A DNA stretch of 64,000 nucleotides from Anaerolineae bacterium (GTDB taxonomy: Bacteria; Chloroflexota; Anaerolineae; Promineifilales; Promineifilaceae). This document shows positions 26,576 through 34,688 of this stretch, one piece after another; position 1 is the stretch's first letter; each line of letters opens with the position of its first letter. The translations under genes and the position numbers were made by a program. The notes beneath the pieces are model-generated. The model was not told where the DNA came from. It made no database searches and saw only the letters and a list, made by a program, of their open reading frames with translations. The DNA is taken from positions 19,899 through 83,898 of the forward strand of contig JAHBVI010000013.1 of NCBI GenBank assembly GCA_019637635.1, in the 5' to 3' direction.

Positions 26576-27871
26576 ATGCGCGTCTCGGTCATCATTCCGG
26601 TGTGGTATGGAGAAGATGTCATTGGGCAATGCCTCACGGCCGTAACCCAACACGCCACCCCCGCCCTCCACGAAATCATCTGTGTGGACAATGGCTCGCC
26701 TGACGGCGCGGCTGCGCTCATTGCGGCGCAGTTCCCTCAGGTACGCCTGCTGCCCCAGCCGGTGAACCTCGGTTTTGCCGGGGGTGTGAATGCCGGGATG
26801 CAGGCGGCGCAGGGTGACGTGTTCCTGCTGCTGAATCAGGATTGTCTGGTGCATGAGGGCTGGCTCACGGCCGTTGCCGCCACCTTCGCCCAACACCCCA
26901 CCGCCGGTATCCTCGGCGGTACCCTGTACAACACTGACGGTTCCGTTAACCACGCCGGCGCCGCCATCCAAAAACCAACCGGGTATGGGTTACACCTGAC
27001 GGCCGTACCCGCTGACGGCCATACGCAGCCTGCCGATTACGTGACCGGCGCCTTGTTTGCCCTGCGCCGCGCCGTTTGGGAACAGGTTGGCCCCCTGGAC
27101 GAAGGTTTTTATCCCGCCTACTTTGAAGAAAGCGACTACTGCTACCGCGCTCGCCACAAGGGGTTTGAAATCCTTTACACCCCGGCGCTGGCCGGCACCC
27201 ATCTCTTCAGCAGCCGCCAGTGGCAAAAAGAGCCGGTGCGCCATACCATCCAGCAGCACCGTTCCCGCTACCGCTTCATCTGTAAACATTTTGCCGCCGA
27301 CCTGACCCCCTTTTTTCAAGCGGAAACGGACGCTATTGCCGCCGACGCCTATCACGACCAGACCATCGGCCGCCTGATCGCCGCCCGCCACACCGTGCGC
27401 CATTTGCCGGCTATTTTGGCCGCGCGCCAGCGCGATCTGGATATGGCCACGCCGCCCGCCCAGTCCCGTCACCTCAGCGTGGGTTTTGGCGAACTGGCGC
27501 GGCGCGCCTGGGAAAAGTGGCAGCAGCCCGGTGATACGGCCGCCCAACTGGTTGCCAGCCAGCAATTGCTGCAAACGCTTCGCCAGCAAGAGTATGAGTT
27601 GCTGGCGCGTATCTATTTCCGCCACCCCACCGACCGGTCGCCGGAAACGGCCGTGCGCCGTTGGTGGCGGCTGTTGGTGAAACGGCCGCTCAGCATCCTC
27701 ACCCTGCGCGACTACTTCTTGCAGGCCAGGCTCAACACCTTGCATGTGGCTCGCCTGGATGAAATGGCGCAGATGCAGCAGCTTGTGGCGCAGCAGCTAA
27801 CCCACCGTCTGCGCCTGCTGGAAACATTGAATGCATATGAACAAGATCAGGCAGAAGTCGCGCGGTCATAG
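26576..27871 (+). CDS. Family 2 glycosyltransferase
   Basis: 431 residues. The GT-A core has VSVIIPVWYGEDVIGQCL at the start, VDNGSPDGA near 40, the metal-binding LLNQDCLV in the DxD position near 86 (as in rhamnosyltransferase-like GT2), and DEGFYPAYFEESDYCYRARHKG near 180. The last 150 residues are helical (LVASQQLLQTLRQQEYELLA) and polar, perhaps for contact with partners. It begins 8 nt after the beta-helix gene stops. It would add one sugar to a lipid-linked oligosaccharide at the cytoplasmic face. Confidence 0.88.
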   Translation: MRVSVIIPVWYGEDVIGQCLTAVTQHATPALHEIICVDNGSPDGAAALIAAQFPQVRLLPQPVNLGFAGGVNAGMQAAQGDVFLLLNQDCLVHEGWLTAVAATFAQHPTAGILGGTLYNTDGSVNHAGAAIQKPTGYGLHLTAVPADGHTQPADYVTGALFALRRAVWEQVGPLDEGFYPAYFEESDYCYRARHKGFEILYTPALAGTHLFSSRQWQKEPVRHTIQQHRSRYRFICKHFAADLTPFFQAETDAIAADAYHDQTIGRLIAARHTVRHLPAILAARQRDLDMATPPAQSRHLSVGFGELARRAWEKWQQPGDTAAQLVASQQLLQTLRQQEYELLARIYFRHPTDRSPETAVRRWWRLLVKRPLSILTLRDYFLQARLNTLHVARLDEMAQMQQLVAQQLTHRLRLLETLNAYEQDQAEVARS

Positions 27872-27892
27872 ACCGGCCACAGCAAATAAGGT

Positions 27893-27920
27893 CAACACAG
27901 AGACGCAGAGGCGCAGAGGG
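27893..27920. repeat. ACAGAGACGCAGAGGCGCAGAGG repeat
   Basis: An intergenic copy of a short repeat that also occurs in frame inside the nnrE/nnrD gene (41539-41562) and in reduced form at 12467-12500. Confidence 0.6.
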
Positions 27921-27963
27921 AATACTATTCGCACATCTTCGCGCCCTTCGCAGATCCATTTCT

Positions 27964-30243
27964 ATGGTTGAGCATACTTTTTCGCTGGTGGTGAACACCA
28001 TTGATCGCGTCAGGCCGCTGCAAACCTTATTGCGCGCCCTGGAAAGCCAGTCATACCCCTATTTTGAGGTGATTGTGGTGGTGGGGCCAACCAGAGACAA
28101 TACTGTGGAGATGCTGGCGGCATACGACGGCCGTATTCGCCTGCACCGCTGCCCCACCGCCAACCTCAGTCAATCGCGCAATATCGGCCTGCTGGCGGCG
28201 CGCGGCGACCTGGTGGCCTTTATTGACGATGATGCTGTGCCCAGCCACCACTGGCTGGCGCAGCTCAACCGTCTCTTTGCCGACCCGCAGTTGGCCGGAA
28301 CGGGCGGCAAGGTCTATCGCATTCACCCAGACAAACCACTCATCCAGCACCACATTGGTGTCGCCTCCGGGCTGGCAGAGCAGGTGGACGTGCGCAGTTC
28401 CTGGCTGGAAGCCATTGTGCCGCCGGGTGAGGGGTATCAGTGGCACGGCCGTATGATGGGCACCAACATGGTTTTTCGCCGCCAGGATTTGCTGGCGGTG
28501 GGCGGTTTTGACGAGTTCTACCAATGGGTCTACGATGATACTGACATGGCCTTGCGGCTGGTGAACCAGGGCAAACTGGTACATCCGGTCAAAGAGACGG
28601 TGGTCTACCATGTACCCGCTTCCAGCCGCAACCGCGCCGTCAATACCTCTTTGGGTAATTGGTGGATTCAAACCAAAGCCGCCTTTTATTTCAGCCTGAA
28701 AAATGGGCCGTTGGGCGGCAACGGCCGTAGCGACATTTTCCGCCGCTGCCTGCATTTGTGGCACGGCCATCTGCTCTGGTATTCCTATTTGCGCCGCCAG
28801 CGACTCATTACTGCCGGGCAGCATTGGCGGATGCGGCTGCAAGAGGCGCGGGGGGCGCTCAGCGGCTCCTATTACGGCCTGCGCCGCCCGGTTAAACGGC
28901 TGTCCCTGGAAACAATCAATCAAATGCCCCACCCAAACGAACCCATTCTCCCTTTTCAAAATGAGACCTCGGCCGTGCAGCCCGTTGTCGATCCTCTCAG
29001 TGGGCGGCAGCCTCAAATTACGCTGGTGGAGCCGCCGCTGCGTATCTGTCTGTTGAGCATGGCTTACCCGCCGCACCAGTACGAAGGGGTGGGCCGCCAC
29101 ACCCACCTGATGGCGCAAGGGTTGTTTGAATTGGGGCACGCCGTCCACGTGATCACGCGCGGCGAAAGCGACGCGGTCTCCTTTTATGATGGCGCGTATG
29201 TTCACCAGACGCCTTTTCAGACGCGGCGTTACGGCCGTTACCGCCTGTTTCCTCGCCTGCACAATGCCCTCAACTACAGCCATGCTGTCTACGAGCAAGT
29301 GCGCCGCCTGATGTTGAATGACGGCATTCAGGTGGTAGATTCGCCTCTGTGGCAGATGGATGGGCTGGTCACGGCCGTGTCCGGCGAAATTCCGGTGGCC
29401 CTGCGGCTGCAAACGGCCGTCAAACAAATCGCCGGTATTCAGCAAAACAGCGATACCGACTCCCGTCTGTTGGGGGAAATGGAACAAAGCTTCATCCAGC
29501 ACGCGGCCTACCTGATCCCCAATTCACAGGCAACGGTAACGGCCGTGCAAAAAGTGTATGACTTCACCCCCCGGCCCGACCGCCTGACCATCATCCCCCA
29601 CGGCATTGTGCCCGCGCCGGAGGAAATGGTACGGCCGTTTGACCAGCAAAATCCCCCAGACACTCTCACCGTCCTTTATGTGGGGCGGCTGGAAAAACGC
29701 AAAGGCATCCGCGACCTGTTCGCCGCTATTCCCCGCGTGGCCGGGCGGTTGCCACACGTCCAGTTTGTGATTGTGGGCGCCGATAACAGCCACCAGGATG
29801 GTTTTTTGGCTAAACACGGCGCCGATTATGCTACCACCTTTCAGCGCCAACACCCGGAACTGGCCGGGCGTGTCCACTTTACCGGCGCGGTCAGCGAAGA
29901 CGAATTACAGCAGCATTACCAGAGATGCGACCTGTTTGTGGCTCCATCGCTGTATGAATCGTTTGGGCTGATCTATCTGGAAGCGATGAATTATGCCAAA
30001 CCGGTGATTGGCTGCGCCGCCGGCGGTATTCCCGAAGTGGTAGAGAATGGCGTCACCGGCTTGCTGGTGGAGCCGGAAGCGCCATCTGCCCTGGCCGAAG
30101 CCATGCTTACCTTGCTGCAATCCCCAGATAAACTATATGAGATGGGCATGGCCGGTCGGCAGCGGTTGCTACAAAAATTTACCCACATTGAGATGGCGCG
30201 GCAGTTCACGGCCGTGTACCGGCAAATGATCGGCATGGGGTGA
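27964..30243 (+). CDS. Bifunctional glycosyltransferase: GT2 fused to GT4
   Basis: 759 residues. The N-terminal GT2 half has SLVVNTIDRVRPLQTLL, the metal site VAFIDDDAVPS near 84 and GGFDEFYQWVYDDTDMALRL near 180. A linker of about 90 residues rich in aromatic and basic residues follows, then a complete GT4 (GT-B) half from about 357: ICLLSMAYPPHQYEGVGRHT, YVGRLEKRKGIRDLFAAIP near 565 and the C-terminal nucleotide site SLYESFGLIYLEAMNYAKP near 665. Fusion means two consecutive sugar additions by one polypeptide, the order being unknown. No clear ribosome site at ATG 27964. Confidence 0.88.
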   Translation: MVEHTFSLVVNTIDRVRPLQTLLRALESQSYPYFEVIVVVGPTRDNTVEMLAAYDGRIRLHRCPTANLSQSRNIGLLAARGDLVAFIDDDAVPSHHWLAQLNRLFADPQLAGTGGKVYRIHPDKPLIQHHIGVASGLAEQVDVRSSWLEAIVPPGEGYQWHGRMMGTNMVFRRQDLLAVGGFDEFYQWVYDDTDMALRLVNQGKLVHPVKETVVYHVPASSRNRAVNTSLGNWWIQTKAAFYFSLKNGPLGGNGRSDIFRRCLHLWHGHLLWYSYLRRQRLITAGQHWRMRLQEARGALSGSYYGLRRPVKRLSLETINQMPHPNEPILPFQNETSAVQPVVDPLSGRQPQITLVEPPLRICLLSMAYPPHQYEGVGRHTHLMAQGLFELGHAVHVITRGESDAVSFYDGAYVHQTPFQTRRYGRYRLFPRLHNALNYSHAVYEQVRRLMLNDGIQVVDSPLWQMDGLVTAVSGEIPVALRLQTAVKQIAGIQQNSDTDSRLLGEMEQSFIQHAAYLIPNSQATVTAVQKVYDFTPRPDRLTIIPHGIVPAPEEMVRPFDQQNPPDTLTVLYVGRLEKRKGIRDLFAAIPRVAGRLPHVQFVIVGADNSHQDGFLAKHGADYATTFQRQHPELAGRVHFTGAVSEDELQQHYQRCDLFVAPSLYESFGLIYLEAMNYAKPVIGCAAGGIPEVVENGVTGLLVEPEAPSALAEAMLTLLQSPDKLYEMGMAGRQRLLQKFTHIEMARQFTAVYRQMIGMG

Positions 30244-30252
30244 TGAGGTGAT

Positions 30253-30903
30253 ATGAAAAATGTGTTGACCGCTCAAGACGTTTTAAGCGATATTGAATTT
30301 GAATTGGTGCAGGGCGCTATTTCTAAAGATGAACTGGGGCGCGGCGTGGTCCAGGTGAAAGAGTACCAGAACAAACTGCGCAGCGAGCTTTTCCAGCCGG
30401 GGCAGGAACAGCCAGACTGGCAAGAAGTGGCGGCGCGCCAGTTTCAACTGAATGATATGCTGCTGACGCTGCTGCAAGAGATGGCCGCCGCGCACCAGGA
30501 GCGGATTGTCCAGGCGCGGCGGCAAAATCAGCAACGTCCGCGGCCAACGGCCGTAACCACGCCAACGGCCGTTGCCTCAGGCGATGACCCGATCTGGCGA
30601 GATACAGGCAGCATTGAAGATGCTATGGCGGAAACATTGGAGATCAAGCTGGATGCGCGCCCCACCAACATCCCACTGTTGGGGGCCTGGCTGCACCGCC
30701 TGAAATATGAAACACACAGCCTGGTTATTTTTTATCTGCAAAAGCTGGCGCAGCGGCAAACGGCCGTCAACCGCACCTATGGCGACTGGCTGCTTTTCTT
30801 CGACGCCCTGCACCAGCACCAGGATGGTCAGCTACAGGCACAATTAGCCGAATTAGAAAACCGGCTGGCAAAATTGGAAGGCAAACCCACCGAAAATGTT
30901 TAG
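30253..30903 (+). CDS. Predicted helical protein of unknown function in glycan cluster
   Basis: 216 residues, no family recognised. Good start: GAGGTGAT precedes ATG 30253, 9 nt after the fusion glycosyltransferase stops. The protein is mostly charged and helical. Residues 1-95 have long helices (LVQGAISKDELGRGVVQVKE); 96-112 form a linker rich in Pro/Thr (RPRPTAVTTPTAVASG) made largely of two ACGGCCGT copies; the C-terminal part has LVIFYLQKLAQRQTAVNRTY and a coiled-coil end LQAQLAELENRLAKLEG. Such helical companions occur beside O-antigen methyltransferases and glycosyltransferases, so a scaffold or chain-length role is possible but unproven. Confidence 0.7.
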   Translation: MKNVLTAQDVLSDIEFELVQGAISKDELGRGVVQVKEYQNKLRSELFQPGQEQPDWQEVAARQFQLNDMLLTLLQEMAAAHQERIVQARRQNQQRPRPTAVTTPTAVASGDDPIWRDTGSIEDAMAETLEIKLDARPTNIPLLGAWLHRLKYETHSLVIFYLQKLAQRQTAVNRTYGDWLLFFDALHQHQDGQLQAQLAELENRLAKLEGKPTENV

Positions 30904-30963
30904 CCTATCCCCGCCCGCGCTCAACGCCGGGTGGAGGCCGATTTTTGAGACAAAAACCTGCTC

Positions 30964-32217
30964 ATGCGTATTCTGATGGTATCTCCGGCCTACCCGCCCT
31001 TTCCGGGTGGCGGCGAACGGTATGTAGCGGCGCTGGCGGCGGAATTGGTGCGGCGGGGGCATGAGGTTACGGCCGTGACCGGCGCCGCGACTCTGGAAAA
31101 AATGCTCTGGCAGGGCGCAGGGCCACAGCGGCCCACAGCCGTTATAGAAGAGGGGGTCACGGTCATTCGCTGTGGGTTACGGCCGTTTCCCGGCGGCCGC
31201 CCCGCGCTCATGGGTTGGCGTAAGGCGATGGTCATGGTTTCGATGCTGCCCGGCAACCAGACGGCCGTCCTCAGCCGCATGGCCCGTTACATTCCGCCCA
31301 TCACCCACCTGGAAGCTGCCCTATCGTCGTTGTCCCGACGGTTCCACATCGTACATGGGTTCAACATCTCCTGGGAATGGCCGCTGCTGATCGGGTGGCA
31401 GTTTGCCCGGCAGCAGCATATCCCCTTTATCGCCACCCCTTTTGCCCATTTAGGCACCGGGCATGACCGCGTTACCCGCAACTCCACCATGCAACACCAA
31501 CTGCGCCTGTTGGTTGACGCTGACCGCGTTTTGGCCTTGACGGAAATTGAAAAAAACGGCCTGGCTGCCTGGGGCGTCTCGCCAAAACGACTGGACGTGG
31601 TCGGCTCTGGTTTAGACCCCTTACCAACCTGGCCTGAGCTGGCCCCCTTGCTGGCGCAGCATCGCGTACCGCCGCCGTATGTGCTGTTTGTGGGACGGGT
31701 CAGTTTTGAGAAAGGGGCGATTGATGCGGCGCGGGCGGCCCTGGCATTGCGGCGACAGGGCACGGCCGTGACCCTGCTGCTCATCGGCCAGACATCTCCT
31801 GAATTTGACCGCTTTTATGCCCGGCTGGATGAAAACGAGAAGGAGGTGGTACGGCCGTTGGGCATCCTCAGCGACGCCGATAAACATGGTTTGTTGGCCG
31901 GGGCTACTGCTCTGCTGCTGCCCTCGCGTACCGATTCCTTTGGCATTGTGCTGCTGGAAGCGTGGGCGCATGGTGTCCCCGTCATCGTCGCCCGTGCCGG
32001 TGGCCTGCCCGGTGTGGTAGATGACGGCCAGAATGGGCTGCTGGTACAATTTGGTGACGTACCCGGCCTCAGCCAGGCCATCCACCAACTGCTGGCGGAC
32101 GAAGCATTGCGAACCAGGTTAGGGCAGCACGGCCGTACCAAAACCGAAACCACTTACACCTGGACGGCCGTCGCCGACCGCGTCCTGGCAAATTATGAGA
32201 TAGCCCGTAAACCGTGA
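30964..32217 (+). CDS. Family 4 glycosyltransferase
   Basis: 417 residues, GT-B fold. The N-terminal half starts MRILMVSPAYPPFPGGGERY, a typical GT4 acceptor-side loop; the donor-side half has LFVGRVSFEKGAIDAARAAL near 240 and PSRTDSFGIVLLEAWAHGVP near 322, including the E-x7-E type pair. Product would be a retaining linkage from a nucleotide sugar at the cytoplasmic face. A 60-nt gap separates it from the previous gene. Confidence 0.88.
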   Translation: MRILMVSPAYPPFPGGGERYVAALAAELVRRGHEVTAVTGAATLEKMLWQGAGPQRPTAVIEEGVTVIRCGLRPFPGGRPALMGWRKAMVMVSMLPGNQTAVLSRMARYIPPITHLEAALSSLSRRFHIVHGFNISWEWPLLIGWQFARQQHIPFIATPFAHLGTGHDRVTRNSTMQHQLRLLVDADRVLALTEIEKNGLAAWGVSPKRLDVVGSGLDPLPTWPELAPLLAQHRVPPPYVLFVGRVSFEKGAIDAARAALALRRQGTAVTLLLIGQTSPEFDRFYARLDENEKEVVRPLGILSDADKHGLLAGATALLLPSRTDSFGIVLLEAWAHGVPVIVARAGGLPGVVDDGQNGLLVQFGDVPGLSQAIHQLLADEALRTRLGQHGRTKTETTYTWTAVADRVLANYEIARKP

Positions 32218-32272
32218 TGCGTGATGCGTGACCCGTGAGAAGCGGTCACGCATCACGCATCACGCATCACGA
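32214..32272. repeat. 7-nt-period inverted repeat (GTGATGC type)
   Basis: GTGATGCGTGATGCGTGACCC faces GGTCACGCATCACGCATCACG. It begins at the stop of one GT4 gene and ends 3 nt before the ATG of the next, so it forms a hairpin over the ribosome-binding region. Confidence 0.9.
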
Positions 32273-32275
32273 AAA

Positions 32276-33526
32276 ATGCGCATCCTCCACCTCATCCACC
32301 AATATCTGCCCGAAAAAGTGGGTGGTTCGGAACTGTATACCCAGGCGTTAGCGCGCTATCAGGTACAAGAAGGTCATTCTGTTGCCATCTTCACCCCTGC
32401 CGCCCTCCCGATTACCGATCACCAACTACCGGTCACCGATGATGGATTACGCATCTACCGCATCCCGGTGGGAAAACGCAGCCCGACGGCCGTCTTTCGC
32501 AGCAATTTTCACCAGCCTGAATTGAGCCAGACCTTTGCCCAGACATTGCAGCAGGAGCGACCGGAGATTGTCCATATCCAGCATCTTATGGGGCTGCCGT
32601 TGAGTCTGGTGCAAGCCATACAGCGGGCCGGTTTGCCCTATGTGATCACCCTCCATGATTATTGGTATGTGTGCGCCAATGCGCAATTGCTCACCAATTT
32701 TGACGAGAGCGTGTGCGCCGGGCCACATTACTGGCTAAATTGTGCCCATTGTGCCCTGGCGCGGACGGGGCGCCAAAATTTTACTCCAGCCATTCCCTTT
32801 CTAGCGCCGCTGTTTGCCTACCGGCACGGCCGTTTGCAATCCGTCCTCAAAAAAGCACACTGCCTCATCACCCCCTCCCACTTTACAGCCCATATCTACA
32901 GACAAATAGGCATACCGGCTGACCACATGGAAGTAATTCCCTATGGCATTCACACACCAACCCGGCCGCCAGTACCTCTGCCGCATGACGACCTGCACAT
33001 AGGTTATATCGGCGGCATTGCTTCGCAAAAAGGAGTTCATGTGCTTATTGAGGCGGCCAATCGTCTGCCCCATAACGGTGTTCGTGTGACAATTTATGGC
33101 GACCAACAAACCTTTCCCGATTACGTAGCGGGTCTTCAAATGCTGGCATCTCATCCCGGCATCACCTTTGCTGGCCGCCTATTGCCTGAGAATCTCTGGG
33201 ATGCTCTGGCTGAATTGGATGTGGTGGTGGTTCCTAGCCTCTGGTATGAAACGGCCGTTTTGGTGGTACAGGAAGCGTTTGCCGCCGGCGTGCCTGTCAT
33301 AGCCTCTAGCATTGGCGTATTGCCGGAGCGGGTGCGTGACGGGGTAGATGGCCTGCTCTTTCCGCCTGGTGATGCGGCGGCGCTGGCCGCTATCTTGCGC
33401 GATCTGGTGGAGCAACCAGATAAGCTGCTCCCTCTGCGGGCTGGTATCCAACCGGTGGTGACGATTGCCGAAAATGTGGCGCGGGTCACGGCCGTGTATG
33501 AAGAATGTGTTCGGGTGTTGAAGTGA
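32276..33526 (+). CDS. Family 4 glycosyltransferase
   Basis: 416 residues from ATG 32276 (MRILHLIHQYLPEKVGGSEL); a GTG upstream at 32228 would add only repeat-encoded residues. GT-B fold with HLMGLPLSLVQAIQRAGLPYV in the first half and GYIGGIASQKGVHVLIEAAN near 240; the donor-binding end reads ETAVLVVQEAFAAGVPVIASS near 325. A cysteine-rich insertion (ESVCAGPHYWLNCAHCALA, residues 142-160) may bind metal, as seen in some GT4 enzymes of glycan clusters. The hairpin directly before the start has no visible Shine-Dalgarno sequence, suggesting limited or coupled translation. Confidence 0.88.
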   Translation: MRILHLIHQYLPEKVGGSELYTQALARYQVQEGHSVAIFTPAALPITDHQLPVTDDGLRIYRIPVGKRSPTAVFRSNFHQPELSQTFAQTLQQERPEIVHIQHLMGLPLSLVQAIQRAGLPYVITLHDYWYVCANAQLLTNFDESVCAGPHYWLNCAHCALARTGRQNFTPAIPFLAPLFAYRHGRLQSVLKKAHCLITPSHFTAHIYRQIGIPADHMEVIPYGIHTPTRPPVPLPHDDLHIGYIGGIASQKGVHVLIEAANRLPHNGVRVTIYGDQQTFPDYVAGLQMLASHPGITFAGRLLPENLWDALAELDVVVVPSLWYETAVLVVQEAFAAGVPVIASSIGVLPERVRDGVDGLLFPPGDAAALAAILRDLVEQPDKLLPLRAGIQPVVTIAENVARVTAVYEECVRVLK

Positions 33527-33640
33527 GCGGGTATTTGACCTGAACAGCCGAACACTTAGCAATGGTTAATAGAACGAAGGGAGGATGGGGTCTACGGCCG
33601 TGTTTGCGTTATAATCCCGCCCGTTTGATACGCATTTGAC

Positions 33641-33704
33641 AGTGCCAGGCACTGGACGCCAGGTCAGCAAATGACCAACGCTTTATGTCCCGTGCCTGGC
33701 ACTA
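33641..33704. repeat. AGTGCCAGGC-type inverted repeat
   Basis: AGTGCCAGGCAC and GTGCCTGGCACT at the ends of a 64-nt element. Related copies are at 39677-39740 and 53577-53639. It ends 8 nt before the ABC permease ATG. Confidence 0.85.
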
Positions 33705-33712
33705 CCTGATAT

Positions 33713-34600
33713 ATGGATTCTAACCGGCTGTATTCCACCGAAGTGTTCGACACCGACGCCATCCGCTCTCCCTGGGGGCAGTTGCGGGAGACGTTTCGCT
33801 ATAATTACTTGCTGCGCAATCTGGTGCTGCGCGATGTGAAGGTGCGCTACAAGAACTCGCTTTTGGGCGTGGTGTGGAGCTTGCTCAACCCTTTGTTGAT
33901 GATGCTGGTCTATACCATCTTGTTTACCATTTTGCGCCCCAACAATACCATCCAATACTTTCACATTTTTATCCTGGTGGCGCTGATTCCCTGGCAATTT
34001 CTGGCCGGGACGGTGTTGGGCGGCACGGTCTCCATCACCCAAAATGCCTCGCTGGTGAAGAAGGTCTTTTTTCCGCGCGCCCTGCTGCCTACCAGCGTCA
34101 TGTTTTCGCAGTTGGTTAATTTTGTCCTCTCTTTTGTGGTGCTGGTGGTACTGTTGTATGTTTCCGGCATTGGCCTGACGCGCCACGTGTTGTGGGTGCC
34201 GGCTATTTTGATCACCCAAATGATTTTCATGTTGGGGCTGGCGCTGGCATTGTCGGCCGCGCAAACCTTTTACACCGATACGCTGCAAATTGTGCAGGTG
34301 GGCATCCTGGCCTGGTTTTTTCTGACGCCCATTTTTTACCCGTTTGAAGATTTTGCCAATACCGCCGAGATGATGGGGCTGTCCTTTAATCCGGCACGGC
34401 TGATGCGCTGGATAAACCCCATGGCCTCGATTGTGGACAGCTACCGCACGGTGTTGTGGGGCACCATGAACAGCCAGGGGCAGCCGGTGTCCATGGACCC
34501 GCTGATGTTGGGACGGACGTTTGTCACGGCCGTGATCACCCTGGTTATTGGTTACTACCTCTTTAGCAAAACGGAATACCTTTTCGGGGAGAAGTTATAG
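33713..34600 (+). CDS. ABC-2 type polysaccharide export permease (Wzm/TagG-like)
   Basis: 295 residues with six predicted membrane helices after an amphipathic start. The N-terminal FRYNYLLRNLVLRDVKVRYKNSLLG and the following WSLLNPLLMMLVY are characteristic of the Wzm/TagG/KpsM permease family that exports undecaprenyl-linked O-antigen, teichoic acid or capsule. The partner ATPase (Wzt/TagH) is not in the window. With the glycosyltransferases upstream and the LCP protein downstream, it probably exports the polymer made by this cluster. No recognisable ribosome site before ATG 33713. Confidence 0.9.
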   Translation: MDSNRLYSTEVFDTDAIRSPWGQLRETFRYNYLLRNLVLRDVKVRYKNSLLGVVWSLLNPLLMMLVYTILFTILRPNNTIQYFHIFILVALIPWQFLAGTVLGGTVSITQNASLVKKVFFPRALLPTSVMFSQLVNFVLSFVVLVVLLYVSGIGLTRHVLWVPAILITQMIFMLGLALALSAAQTFYTDTLQIVQVGILAWFFLTPIFYPFEDFANTAEMMGLSFNPARLMRWINPMASIVDSYRTVLWGTMNSQGQPVSMDPLMLGRTFVTAVITLVIGYYLFSKTEYLFGEKL

Positions 34601-34680
34601 GGAGATTGGAGATCAGAGATTGGAGATTGGTAATTGGCAATTGCTCCCATCTCTAATCTCTAATCTCCAATCTCTACTCT
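34601..34680. repeat. 7-nt-period inverted repeat (GATTGGA type)
   Basis: GGAGATTGGAGATCAGAGATTGG units face CTCTAATCTCTAATCTCCAATC units. Fills the gap between the export permease and the LCP gene. Confidence 0.9.
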
Positions 34681-34688
34681 CTAACATC

